DNA of 64,000 bases. It comes from Bisporella sp. PMI_857 (lineage: Eukaryota; Ascomycota; Leotiomycetes; Helotiales; Helotiaceae). The position numbers were made by a program, and so were the translations under genes. The notes under the pieces were generated by a model. The model worked only from the letters and a program-made list of their open reading frames with translations, ran no database searches and was not told the DNA's origin. The stretch spans positions 1 through 64,000 of the forward strand of contig JAJSPD010000047.1 of assembly GCA_021307315.1 (NCBI GenBank), in the 5' to 3' direction. Of this stretch, positions 33,670-45,202 are shown piece after piece. The stretch's first letter is position 1. Each line of letters starts with the position of its first letter.

Positions 33670-34548
33670 GGTTCACTGCCTGGATTTTGCAACAATAAGC
33701 AGTAGAACACTCGTGGATGATTTGTACCAAAGCTGGCCCAACCTCTCGTTTTGTTATAATCAGGCGAGAAGCAAGCTTACTAGTTCAAGGTAATGCATTC
33801 GTGCTGTATGCACGGAACGAACCGGCCAAACATTAACATTGCTACTATTCAGGCAAATATCACCTCGTTTATCGATTGTAGAGTGGTGGAAAGTTAATTT
33901 TCTTTCCTGGAATTCCACAACCGGGGCGTCATTTAGGCGCGAATCTCCAGTACAGCGCTTATTTATTATATTAGCCCAGTCCCTCATTTGGTTAGTGAAA
34001 TGACGAAGACTGCTGTAAGCAATTGTGATTGTAGGTTTGTATGGCGTGCATATTGTCTTGGATGGTTTTATAACTTGGCTGCATAGACAACTTCCTTGAC
34101 GGTAAATGCTCCCCTGGCTCCTAGTCAATTCCTCACTGTGATACCATACAAAATAAAAATAAGGTCATCAATCGGCAAAGGCCCCTGGCGATCACGATGA
34201 ACTTGGCGAACTTGGCAAATTGGGATGGTTACATTTGCCGTCCATGGCTGCCGGCACTCCGTACTATGTGCAGCCACCACCGCCAGTAAGAACTCTAGTG
34301 AGGTCCCTGAATGCACTTATATATATTGACACGTTGCTTTGTAAGATTCTGCTCTGGCGGGTTATGGAAATCGATCCGAAGGTGGACTCTTCCATCCTTT
34401 GAAGTCAGTATGATGATGTCTTGGTGTCCATGGAAGAGACTGATCATGCATGTGACACGTGTTGTTCCCCAATCAAATGTCTTTCCCCATTATTCACAAT
34501 CCTGCGGTCTCCGAATCAGATCTTCCTTTACGTTACAGTATCATAATA

Positions 34549-34569
34549 CTCTCTCTCTCTCTGTCTCTT
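34549..34569 (+). repeat. CT microsatellite
   Basis: An almost uninterrupted run of CT dinucleotides of about 20 bases. Confidence 0.8.
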
Positions 34570-34849
34570 TCATTGCTACTTTCTCTATTCTGTATTTTGC
34601 GATGCATACCTGCAAGGCATGCCATGAAATGGCCGCCAGCCCGTCGCGGAGGTAAGTGATCCGGCTATGATCCGGCTGCCATGCCATAATTTTCCTGCAT
34701 CTAGGCAAGGTGGTAGAAGTTTTGACCTTCCCGGATTGTGTCTGCCACCTGCAAAACATTGTGAATGATTGCAGAATGGGGGAGTAATACAGGGATCCCC
34801 CCCTAATAAAATGTTGGAAGAATAACAACCTTGGTAGTAATACAATACA

Positions 34850-35070
34850 ATCGAGGTATGAAAAACAGGGGAAATAATAAAAAATAGTAATAAAATATTG
34901 CTTTTAAGTATTAAAAAAAATATTAGTCAAAGTAATAACTTTGATATTCTTAAATTATTTTTTCTATAATCATATAGAAACGAAACTATAATTGTAATTT
35001 GTAAGTTTTCATCGTTTATATAAGGTAAAATCATAATAGTAAAAATCGAAACAGTACTTACTACTTGCAT
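34850..35070. other. AT-rich block
   Basis: Base composition drops to roughly four-fifths A+T, with runs such as TAAAATATTG and AAAAAAAATATTAG. There are no reading frames. It could be a repeat-induced-point-mutation relic or simply an AT isochore segment; no recognisable element remains. Confidence 0.5.
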
Positions 35071-36067
35071 TTTGTTTAGGGGGTTCTCTATGGCTGAGAA
35101 ATTATGGGGCCGAAATTTGACACGGGTAACAGGTTTTTCACTCTATCCCATTTCATTCAATTTTGACTCAAATACAAAACCCCATGGATATATACTTATT
35201 CGTATTCAAAATTAGCCTTTTGCTCTATTAAAATTTACTCAACATCAGAAATCAAGCTGAGGCACAAGAATTAAGCCTTGGACACTGGGCCTGAATTTCT
35301 CAACCGAAAAGGAGGGGCTCGTGTATCTTTCCCCGCAAAAGGAAGTTTCTGCAGCCATCTCGTTAGATTTCAAGGTGTTAGCGGTTGGTAATCTCCCTCT
35401 CGCTTCTAAGTCTGCAAGAAATGAATTCGGGACTATCAACCGAGACCGTCGTTAAATAAGCGAAACCTAAATCCTTAGCTAGGAAGGTTAAACATTTACA
35501 TCCGCGTGGGGCACACGCTTTTTCCAACCTAGAGATAATGGTTGAAACACTGCAGTTTGTCCGGGCCTAAAGTGGCGACGGAGCTACTCTCTTCCCTATT
35601 TCAGTCTAACTGACCTTTCTTTTGAGTCATAGCCGTTTTTATTCAACGAAGACAACAAGTATTGCCTGTTCTATCTAGCGTTTAAAATTTCCGTGATCTT
35701 GGCTATATCCGTCCCAACGTGTCCACAGGTTCACGCAAGTTATAAACTTGGTAACCTCCCCGAGCCCATTGTTTGCAACGTGTGGAATTGACACCGTTGA
35801 ACTTTAATTTCTGCCTGCCCTAGTCCCAATTGAGGCTACAGAATGAACAGCCACCTGCTATTTAGATGCCGAGTCCAGGTGTCTTTACCTGGGACCAAAA
35901 TGGATCCAAGAATGCAATGGCACGCAGCTTTGACAAGGACTAAGGAAGACTCTGTTAAGCTTTGATAAATAGCTCATCCCCTTCACCTTCATGCCTCCTT
36001 GACGTGATATATTTGCTGCCCAGCTTATGCTCCCTGTGCCGTCGTTTCTACTTGTTGTCACTGAATA

Positions 36068-39000
36068 ATGTCACTCAACACTTTGTCTCTCAAGGACCAG
36101 GAGTTCTTTCTAAAGCATGGACAGGGTCCTAGTATTTCACCACCCTTCACTTTGATTCACAAAGCTTTTGAGTCGCGTGCCGACAGCCAACCACACGACT
36201 TAGCTATCGAGTGTTGCGGTGCTTCTATAACATATAGTCAACTTGATGAAGAAGCAAATGCACTGGCTGCTCGACTGATCAGCGATGGTTTACAACCTCG
36301 CCAGCGGGTATGCATCGTGATTCAGCGATCTATTCATATGATTGTTGCTATCTTAGCAGTTTTAAAATGCGGCTGCCAATACGTCCCCCTCGACGGCGGG
36401 GTCGTTCCAGAACAGTCATTATCGTACATTGTTAGTGACACAGCAGTCTCCACGGTCATTTGTCTTAAGAAGTTTGTGCACAAGTTGCAGCATGCTATTT
36501 CGCATCAAGTCTCTCTCTTAGTAGTAGATGAGCAACCTAGCAATGAGAAGTCTAGAGCACGGCCAAATATCGATATTACTCCTCATGATGGAGCATATAT
36601 TATCTACACCTCAGGTGAGCTACTTTAACTAACGACAATATTTTGGTGTCAATCACGATACTAATAAATAGACAGGGACGACAGGGAAGCCAAAAGGCGT
36701 TGATGTTTCACATGAGAATGTCACAAATTTACTATGTCTTGCACCAGGAAATCTTGGAATTCAGAAGGGAACACTAGTACCCCAGCTGCTCTCAATCTCG
36801 TTTGACATGGGTATAGTGCTCCACACTAAATCTACGTTGAGCGTAACTAATTGTGCCCAGCCCAATGGGAGATTCTAGGGACCCTTCTCAACGGAGGAAC
36901 TCTTCTCATCCGCGGCTCAAATTGGAAAGATGTTTTGCAGAAAGTAAGTGAAAAGTCCTGGTATGGACAAATTTTGTTTCCCGAACTCTAAAGCCATAGC
37001 CACATATCTGCACACAACTTGGAGCATGCATCCCTTTTGTTACTTATTTTAATTTTAGGCTTGCTATATGAAATTAACGATTGATTCCAGGCCCATACCA
37101 TTATTGCCACACCTTCGATTTTGGGAACTCTAAAAAGAGTCGACTACCCAAATATTCAGGTGGCAGCATTGGCTGGCGAACCTTGTCCCGTCTCGTAAGG
37201 CTTTATTTACTCCCTGAAAGATCTCAAAACTGACCTTAGTCCGAAGATTAGTAGATGAATGGGCACAAGACTGCGCCTTATACAACTGCTGTGGCCCAAC
37301 CGAAGTTACGATTGTTAACACCATGAATCGGCAGCTTCCAGGCCGGACTATTTCTATCGGTCGTCCGGTGCCGAACACCAGTGTATATATTCTCGACAAC
37401 GAAGAGAATCCAGTTCCTCGTGGAGCTCCGGGAGTCATGTGGGCTGGCGGAAGCTGTGTAACCCGTGGGTACTTGAATCTTCCTGAAGTGACTTCTTCGA
37501 AGTATAAACTTGACAAATTCCGTGGCGACGGGTACGCAGCACCGTCTTGTATTGAGAATCCATCACTAATTACCCATCTAGTTCCCTTATGTTTAATACA
37601 GGCGATAGGGTCAGATGGTTAGAGGATGGTACAATAGAGAACTTGGGACGAGTGGATGACCAGGTCAAAATCAAGGTATGATATTTGAACCCATCCTGTA
37701 TGGCTTAGCTGAGTTGGGTTAGGGCTTCAGAGTTGAGTTAGGCAGCATAGCAGCATCTATCGAGGTATGTCCTGATAATATCTTCCTGTGTTTTCATTTA
37801 AATACTAATGATGCCTAAGAGCATACATGGAGTTGACAAAGCGTGTGTGATCTACAATAATAGCGTTCTGTGGGGATTTTATTCAGCTTCCTCAAAGTTT
37901 GAAGACTCGCAACTGAGTACAGTGGTCGCGGCGCTTCAACCTTATTATGCGGTCCCAAGCAGATGGGAATATCGAGCCGTTATTCCCTTGACAAACAACG
38001 GTAAGGTTGACAAGAGATCATTGCTGGAGTCAGTCATCAATGTCAACAAGACAACCATCACGAAACCAGTGACGGCGCTTATTAAGACTGAGAAGCAAGT
38101 ATTTGAGATCATCACGGAGGCTTCTTCCAGCAGTGAGAGTGATGACGAATCCAAGTATGAGCTTACTGTGCCACCAAAGAAAGGGACACATGGTCTTAGG
38201 TCGCTGCGTTTCCGGATATTCGATTTGTATCGGCGTTTCTTCTCCATCGTCTTCCTCGGAAATCTCGCAGCCGTATTCGCCTATGTTCGCTTTCCCTCAG
38301 AAGGAAATGAGCGACTCGCAAACTTGGGAACTGCAGTTGCTGCAAACCTTACAGTAGCCGTATTAATTCGACAAGAATATGTCGTGAATGCGCTTTTCAA
38401 TATCTGCTGTGGAGTACCTGTTTCTCTACCACTTTGGTTCAGAAAGCACTGCGCAAGAGTGTACCATATTGGCGGGATCCATAGTGGATGTGCTATTGCC
38501 GCCACTATTTGGTTGGTTATCTTCAGTATCGCTGCTACAATATGGCACTCTTCACTTGTAACACAAGTAGTCAGTTATTTGATCCTTGGGCTCATGTTGG
38601 CCATCGTCATCTCCGCCTACCCAACCTTCCGCCAACGTTTACACAACAAATTCGAAGTGATTCACAGATTTGCAGGCTGGACAGTTCTAGGATTGTTTTG
38701 GATTCAAGCAATCTTCGTCTGCCGAGATCTGGGAGGGAATCTGAAGGATACTCTACTCAAATCCCCTGTTATATGGCTCCTTGTAGTGGTAACTATCTCG
38801 ATAATCCTCCCATGGCTACGTCTCCGCAGAATTACGGTCCGACCAGAAACACTCTCATCCCATGCTACAAGACTTTACTTCGATTACTGCACCCCCGTTG
38901 TCGGCACTGCGGTTCGTGTTTCAACGAGACCACTAATCGAATGGCACGCCTTCGCTACAATTGCCGAGCCAAATAAGAAAGGGTTCTCCCTCATTGTTTC

Positions 39001-39445
39001 TAACGCCGGAGATTGGACCGATCAACAAATCCGCGCAGCGCCTACGAAGCTTTGGGTGCGGGGAATTCCAGCGTGTGGCATAATTCGTATCGTTCCTTTA
39101 TTCCGGAGCGTCGTTCTCGTTGCCACTGGTTCAGGAATAGGGCCGTGCCTGCCTGCTATTTATGAAAAGCGAGTTCCGATGCGCATCGTTTGGTCAACGA
39201 AAAATCCGGTACAGACTTTTGGACAGGGCATTATCGACTCGATTAAAGATACCGATCCTAACGCAGTGATTCATGATACAAGGACACAAGGAAGGCCAGA
39301 TATCGTCGCAATCTCTTATCGCTTGTATAAGGAGAGTGGCGCTGAAGCTGTTATAGTGATTTCGAATCAAAAGGTGACACAACTGCTTGTGTATGGAATG
39401 GAAAGTCGAGGGATCCCTGCTTATGGAGCCATTTTCGACTCATGA
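36068..39445 (+). CDS. Adenylation (NRPS-like) enzyme fused to ferric-reductase-like membrane oxidoreductase
   Basis: Eight exons (36068-36614, 36676-36810, 36861-36943, 37091-37194, 37247-37531, 37582-37675, 37723-37764, 37820-39445) give 971 aa. Residues ~1-500 are an adenylation domain with the core motifs intact: A3 [14 protein letters not shown] (178-191), FDMAQWE (Asp226), A5 NCCGPTE, A7 NTGDRVRW, A8 [17 protein letters not shown] and A10 NGKVDK (490-495). Asp226 occupies the position that binds the amino group in amino-acid-activating domains. No carrier-protein LGGxS site follows; instead there is an acidic linker ([10 protein letters not shown]) and then about six or seven hydrophobic helices (570-762) with histidines at 646, 651, 705 and 712. 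The end (~800-971) resembles an FAD/NAD(P) reductase, with EWHAF and GSGIGP (867-872). An ER/plasma-membrane location is inferred. It probably adenylates an acid and may reduce or pass it on; product unknown. Confidence 0.88.
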
Positions 39446-42400
39446 TTTCTGGATGGATATGTAGGATATGGACCCTGTGACCGTGGTGATGGATTCCTTT
39501 TTCGTTAGGCGTTTTTTGCGAATTGGAGGGGTTTAATTCCTGGTTATATGCTCACATATTGAGCGCATTCACTATTCCCAGTGCTTCTGGACATGATTTT
39601 TTCTTGATATCTATAGCTTCTCCAGTTGCAGGCTCTCAAATATAGTCTTGTTCAACCAAATTTGCGCTCGGTAATGCCATTTGGTACTTCTCCTTTGTTC
39701 TTCTGTGTACTCGCTGCATTCGATGGGCCGCATTTCCTTTTCACATACGTTTGGAGCATAATTCATACTATAAAATGCATTGGACGGGCTAGGCCTAACG
39801 ATCCATTCTAGCCTAATGAGGAGATTCTAGACAGGCGACAAGGGGTGGGGAGGACATAATAGCAGTATCTATGTTTGTAAGCTTATGGCTAAAAGGTTAA
39901 TTTTAGGTAGAAAAATCGTTATGCGAACTATCAATTACGCAATCGGGGAGAGTATGAATAAGTAGCTAGATCCCTCTTATCCCTTCCTTCTGTGCCTTCA
40001 ACATGCTAATAGGTATTTACCCTATAGTCAATCAAGGTTACATAATTCTATGTGGCCATATTTGTACTAGTTTAGCAAAATACCCTCAAAGTATCTCTCT
40101 CTAAACATCGATGGGAGGTATAACAGAGCAGATATCTATCTTGAGGCTTTGTTAACATTACCTTGTATATTTTCAGGGTTTCATGATAAGAGCAGTGGCA
40201 GGTGTATAGGTTCGAAGGATTATTTGCATGGACAGAAGTGTTTCTGTCCTAATTACTATTGTGTCTTATATTCTTGTTTCAACAGAATATGGCGTGAAAT
40301 TTACACCTGAAAGTGATTATGCGATTAGAAGATTGTGTGCCTAGGCCACTTGTTGAGGTAGAGAAAAAATCGCGGCCCGCTTTTGTAAAGCAAACTTTGA
40401 ATTCGCTCACATATTGAGAAAACCTTACATATCCTACAGGTTACAATTCACTGCTCTAATTTGGGATATTATTACCCCTTTTCCTAGATATCACAACCTC
40501 GGTGGCTTGGTTGATCTTAGTTCCTAGTTGCAAGGTCGAAAATTGAGATGACACCAATTATATTAGATTACGACCGCCTAGAACTATCGCAGACATGACA
40601 AAAAAAATAGAAATATTCCATAGGGCGGCACTCCCTAAATTATATTATTGCTTTTGATACGTTTTTGGCACCTGTTGACGGGACAATCTGCACTATATGG
40701 GGAGTTTTTCTGATCGAGACCATCCTGAAGCCGGAAAGCGGAGCGGTAGGCAAAGCTGTCACCACAGCCCCGAGCTCCATCTACTATCTCCTTGATACCT
40801 GGAGGGCTGTTAAATAGTTTGCGTTCACATACTATATTTCGGTACAAAGGTGGAAATATACTATCAAAGTGGAAGGAGTGGGGCATCACCAAGCACTTAA
40901 GCAAGAGGTTAAAGGCCATTTCTATAGCCGCCATGCGACACCTGAATAATTCAATCTCTATGCGCTTTAGTCTGTAGGGAAGAATTATTCCATGAGTTAA
41001 CGAGAAGGTATTATACACCAGGAATATTGGCTTTTTGTTGTCTGTAAGCTTGTTGTTTGCCCAAATTTTTCTGCCATTGTCTTTTTTTCTTTCTCTTTTC
41101 TTTTTAAAAAAAGGGGGGGAGGGTATTGGCACAGCTTATACGATATCCTGACCTGAGAAGGTTCAGTCATCATTCCACAGCTCTCTATTGAGAATAGGTT
41201 AGATAGTGACATTACCCAAGCCCAAATACTTAGCTTATATTTCATTCTAGCAGAGGCTTACTTGCTATGTCATCTTTATCATCAGAAAATTTCTGTTGCC
41301 AAAGCATTGGTAGTCAATTACACACCCCGGCCGATTGTCAGTAGAAGCGGTGTACTCCGCAAGGACATGTTCAACCCCGCCCCTCCCACTTATAAAGATT
41401 GTGAGAATCATATTTAGACACTATTCTTAGGTGATGTTCAAGGCAATCCTGTTATCGAGAACATGAGACTATGAATAGTGTCACGCACTTAGATTGAGCG
41501 TTTGGGGAATATGTCATTGGGTAGATGCTTTCTGCTGTAGTTTCTGTCTGGGGACACTGCACCTACAGTCCGACCTGGATATTTCGGAACTCCTTATATC
41601 GGAAACCTCTACATATCGGAATAAACCTCTGGATCTGCCAGGCCTTAAGTGGCTGTAACTGACCTCTTTACATCGGAAACCTCTATATATCGGAGTATAG
41701 ACATGGAACCGAGAGTTCCGAAATATCCAGGTTGGACTGTAGTTACTGTACGGGAATATGTAGTTGTCCTTCTTACATACAGCGAGATATTCTAGGCTCT
41801 GAACGTCTGCAAACATTTAAGCTGAAAATCCGGACTGCCTGGACGTCAAGCTTACTCTGGCAGATGACCCTTAGGCTAGATCCTCCAATATGTTCTGCGG
41901 CCGTAACATTCTTCGCTTTACAAATTTACAAAATTTGGAAGTGCTTAGTAGATTCTTCGATAAAGCAAACGCCGGGAGGGTACATGGAGTATTACGGCGC
42001 TCGACGACTTTATATGTAGGCCGCCTAAGAAGCACAATGTGCTCACTACAGAAGACAACTTCAAGACTTGCATACTCATCTTTGAATGCTTGGACAATCA
42101 CTTGCGATCATTACTCCCCGCTGCCGAACTCTATTCCTATATATTCCTATACTATATAACGTGTGGAGTGTCCTCTTGTAATAAGCCATGTGTTAAAAAT
42201 TATGAAAGGCTCATAAAACGGAGCTCATTCATCGCTGCTAAAAAATCATATTCACTTCAAGTGTGACTGTTCAGATTTTATTGCCAGCGTTTTCGCTTCC
42301 CAGGGCTTTTTCTAAACAGTCATAAATACAGCTTCCTCAACCTCTACAATACCCTCATACTTCTCAACTGCAAACGGTCGACCTCCCAAAGTCTCCCATA

Positions 42401-42528
42401 TACCGCAACTACTTATGTCGCATTGCTTATATTATATTTTTATCATTGCCATTATTATTATCCCTCCTCTCCAAATCTAGTCTGCAACCACTCTTAACTA
42501 GTGCAACACATCTGAGTTGTGCATCACC
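39446..42528. other. Gene-poor region with a MITE
   Basis: About 3 kb without a supportable gene. It contains the inverted-repeat transposon listed separately, a 10-bp inverted pair (GACACTATTC at 41418 and its complement at 41473), and a T/A-run segment at 41080-41115. Short frames around 41730-42260 are not convincing. Confidence 0.55.
41566..41739. mobile_element. Non-autonomous Tc1/pogo (Tigger-like) MITE, 174 bp
   Basis: Terminal inverted repeats of 27 bp (41566-41592 and 41713-41739) match with a single mismatch. They begin CAGTCC and contain ACCTGGATATTTCGGAAC. Both ends abut a TA dinucleotide (41564-41565 and 41740-41741), the target-site duplication of Tc1/mariner/pogo elements. The CAGT...ACCT.GATAT terminal pattern resembles pogo/Tigger ends. 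The interior has sub-repeats of ATCGGAAACCTCTA type and no coding capacity. The single TIR mismatch is a G/A transition. Confidence 0.85.
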
Positions 42529-44553
42529 ATGGCTGATGAGGTTTCCCAACTTGGATCCCCAGTTGGGTTCGAACTGCTAAAGAATCGTGATGAAGATACT
42601 GACACGAATGGAGATACCACTATGGATACGGATGCGAGCATTGATCTTATGAAAAGCTTATCCCTCAACACGACCGAGAACACGATTCCCGAAAAGCCTC
42701 TGCGATCAGAATGGATCGGCACTGCGCAGCTGGAATATCTCAACCAGCATTGCTATCAACTCCAAGTTAATGGTGAACTCGATGCAGCTATCGTTCGTCG
42801 CCGTAAGGCTGTAGCCGATATTCTCGCCACACCTCACAACCCTGCCCTATTTCTTGAGCTTAGCTATGCTGATCTTAACTTGAGCTTTCACGATATAGCT
42901 GTTGCCAATGCCCACAAATCGATACTCCTTACCGAGGCCGCACTAGGAATTGGTGAAGAGCGCTTCCGGCCTCACCTAAAGCTAATGGTCCAAAAAGCTG
43001 TTGTGACGGTTCTCAGAAGTTTTGATAAAAATATAATCTTCATTGAATTGCAAGACGTGTACCGAAAGGCATGCCGCGCGCTTCTAGAAGGGATTCTGGG
43101 ATGTGCTGCATATCGAGATGGCATACAGCAAGCCAAGAGGGCTTTACGGAGATTCCCAAAAGACCATGAGCTACTTGAGCTTCAGGCCTCGCTCAAAATT
43201 GGGCTCAAAGGTAGGATGGAGGGTTATAAAGGTATGGGGGCTGGCTCGGGAGAGCTTCCAGCACTTACTAGATGGGGCAAAATATATCAGAAGCCTTATC
43301 CTTGGCTTAAAGAGGAGCTGAATCATCGAACACCCGCCTTGCTAGAGCAGATCAACAAGAAGTTTGGAGCAGGCAACTGCGAAGTGAGCCGTGTTGTCTT
43401 TGATTCCCTTGGCTCGGGCCCTATGGGCGCAAATGATGATAATACTGGTCCACTTGGAATATTCGCAACCAAAGATACCAAAGCTGGAGATATTGTAGTA
43501 GTAGACGAGAGTATTACTGGTATCTCGACAGTGTCGCCAAGGCGACTTGAGCATTGTGATGCTTGTCATGGCACGCTCACAGTGCCTTACCAGCTTCCTC
43601 ACGAGACTGTCAAGGCTCCATGCTGCGGCAAGGTTGCATATTGTGGTATGAAATGCTGGAATTCTTTCAAAAAGTATCATGAAATCATTTGCGAAAAGGA
43701 TTTCGAGTGGCTATACACAGACGACAATCATGGAGCTAATGGTCAGTATACTCGAGGTAGCAAATGGCGTCCTATCATGTTCTTACGAATAATGGCCATC
43801 ATCTTGGGAGATCGCAAGGTGGCTACAAAGGAGGACAAAGCTCTTCAGCACCCTCTTCAGCATCCTCTCATTGCGAGAATGGCTGCTAACTATGCCTCTA
43901 ATAGTGGCGATTCTCCCGATGGCTACTGGCAGTACTTCGAAAATGTCACTGCACCTACTAAGATCCTAATGATGCTTGGGATCGATGTCTTTGCGGATCA
44001 AGAATTTACTCCCGAGGTGATCACTACGATATACTGGCGGCTTGAGAATAATGCCAACATGTCTTCGATGAACCTGTATCCCGAGACTGCGCTCACAACG
44101 TTGGAGCCATCCAAATCGAAATATGCTCACCTAACAGATGAGGAGTACAAGGAGCTGTACGACAGAAATGCCGTGCACCTTGTTTCCATCAACTCGCAAT
44201 ATTTATTTTTCAATCACTCGTGCGAGCCCAACGTTTCATGGCACGGCGCGATCCCGGATCCATCGGTGGACATCTCGTGGTTGAGAGGCTACGATGGGAA
44301 ATTTCAGAAGGTTGGCTCGTCGACCGTCTTCTGTCGAGCATCTCGAGATATCAAGAAAGGCGAGGAGCTCAAAATAAGCTATATCGGAAATCCGAAGGGT
44401 ACTCAAGACAACGGTGACCTGACCGCGAAGCAGTCTCGGCAGGCTAAAAGAGCTTGCCTCACGAAGTGGTTTCCGAACGGTTGTGGATGTCAGGTGTGCG
44501 AGGAAGAGAACAGACCGGCAACAGAGAGCTTCGCGGTCGTTGAAGGCTCTTGA
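42529..44553 (+). CDS. MYND zinc-finger SET-domain protein (SMYD-like)
   Basis: A single-exon protein of 674 aa. The first ATG is MADEVSQLG; the open frame begins four codons earlier with TTG only. After an acidic disordered N-terminus, residues ~65-220 form helical TPR-like repeats (QLQVNGELDAAIVRRRKAV...). A SET domain is split: the N-SET starts at GPLGIFATKDTKAGDIVVVDE, a MYND-type zinc finger is inserted (CDACHG ... CCGKVAYCGMKCW ... H ... C), and the C-SET has LFFNHSCEPNV and GEELKISYIG, with a post-SET Cys cluster (CGCQVC). The S-adenosylmethionine/lysine-channel motif NHSCEPNV is intact, so a lysine methyltransferase activity on histones or other proteins is plausible. The substrate is unknown. 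Confidence 0.92.
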   Translation: MADEVSQLGSPVGFELLKNRDEDTDTNGDTTMDTDASIDLMKSLSLNTTENTIPEKPLRSEWIGTAQLEYLNQHCYQLQVNGELDAAIVRRRKAVADILATPHNPALFLELSYADLNLSFHDIAVANAHKSILLTEAALGIGEERFRPHLKLMVQKAVVTVLRSFDKNIIFIELQDVYRKACRALLEGILGCAAYRDGIQQAKRALRRFPKDHELLELQASLKIGLKGRMEGYKGMGAGSGELPALTRWGKIYQKPYPWLKEELNHRTPALLEQINKKFGAGNCEVSRVVFDSLGSGPMGANDDNTGPLGIFATKDTKAGDIVVVDESITGISTVSPRRLEHCDACHGTLTVPYQLPHETVKAPCCGKVAYCGMKCWNSFKKYHEIICEKDFEWLYTDDNHGANGQYTRGSKWRPIMFLRIMAIILGDRKVATKEDKALQHPLQHPLIARMAANYASNSGDSPDGYWQYFENVTAPTKILMMLGIDVFADQEFTPEVITTIYWRLENNANMSSMNLYPETALTTLEPSKSKYAHLTDEEYKELYDRNAVHLVSINSQYLFFNHSCEPNVSWHGAIPDPSVDISWLRGYDGKFQKVGSSTVFCRASRDIKKGEELKISYIGNPKGTQDNGDLTAKQSRQAKRACLTKWFPNGCGCQVCEEENRPATESFAVVEGS

Positions 44554-45202
44554 GGGATGCATTTTGGAGGAGTCGTGGAAGAAAGGCTGGGAAGATATTT
44601 GCGATGAATTTCATGATTTGTATACTTACAGATGATAAAAACACGCGTTACTTGCGTTACGGGTAGGTAATTGGTTGGAAGGGTTGCGATGGAAAATAAT
44701 GCGTTGGTTTTGAATACGGAATAGGGATGTGGTTAATATGGGGATGCGGAAATGCGTTCATTGAACTTCGTCGGCGACTGGCACGAAGCGGACGAACATG
44801 CGTTGGTTTTGAATATTGATGGAGAGTGGACCTGTGATGAATACGGGGGTTAAATAAACGTTGATATGATTTTCAATTTGGCGCGAATTTACTTCAGTAT
44901 ATAGGTAGCAAAATACGTTTATTTTCAATGTCGAAGATTACGATCTGGTGAGAAATGTGACACATAACTTGCTGATGAATATTGGACTGCTTGAACAAGC
45001 CATGGATGGCCACTCTATGGCGAAAAGTAACACTTGGATTAAGAACTAAGGAGCTCAACGTTGGAGGTTCAATTTATATTACAGGAGTAATTCACATAAA
45101 CATACTAAGGAGTTGTATGAAATCGAATGTCCATCCTAGCCACATACTTGGCAGAACCAGAATAAAAAAACATAAAAAAAATACAATAGGGTATCAAACT
45201 TC
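44554..45202. other. Convergent 3' intergenic region with an 18-bp direct repeat
   Basis: Between the MYND-SET gene (+) and the DUF7923-type gene (-). ATGCGTTGGTTTTGAATA occurs at 44699-44716 and again at 44798-44815. No gene is seen. Confidence 0.6.

Larger units (their letters stand above)
33670..36067. other. Long gene-free region, partly very AT-rich
   Basis: Upstream of both the enoyl-CoA hydratase (-) and the adenylation/reductase gene (+). It contains a CT microsatellite (34549-34569), an AT-rich block (about 34850-35070) and, near the right end, the promoter and leader of the fusion gene. A minus-strand frame at 33760-34316 has protein-like composition but no ATG and no clear splicing; it may be a degenerated gene. 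Confidence 0.5.

Noticed and set aside
33760..34316. Two adjacent minus-strand frames with several cysteines and protein-like composition
   Set aside because: No ATG start and no satisfactory intron joins them; at best a decayed gene, so only mentioned in the gap entry.
40635..41132. 165-codon minus-strand frame in the gene-poor island
   Set aside because: Its N-terminus is translated from a poly-T/poly-A run, it lacks family similarity and the composition is not protein-like.
36068..42528. Idea of a full secondary-metabolite cluster around the adenylation/reductase gene
   Set aside because: No tailoring enzyme, transporter or regulator gene lies within the flanking spacers; the next gene is a MYND-SET protein.
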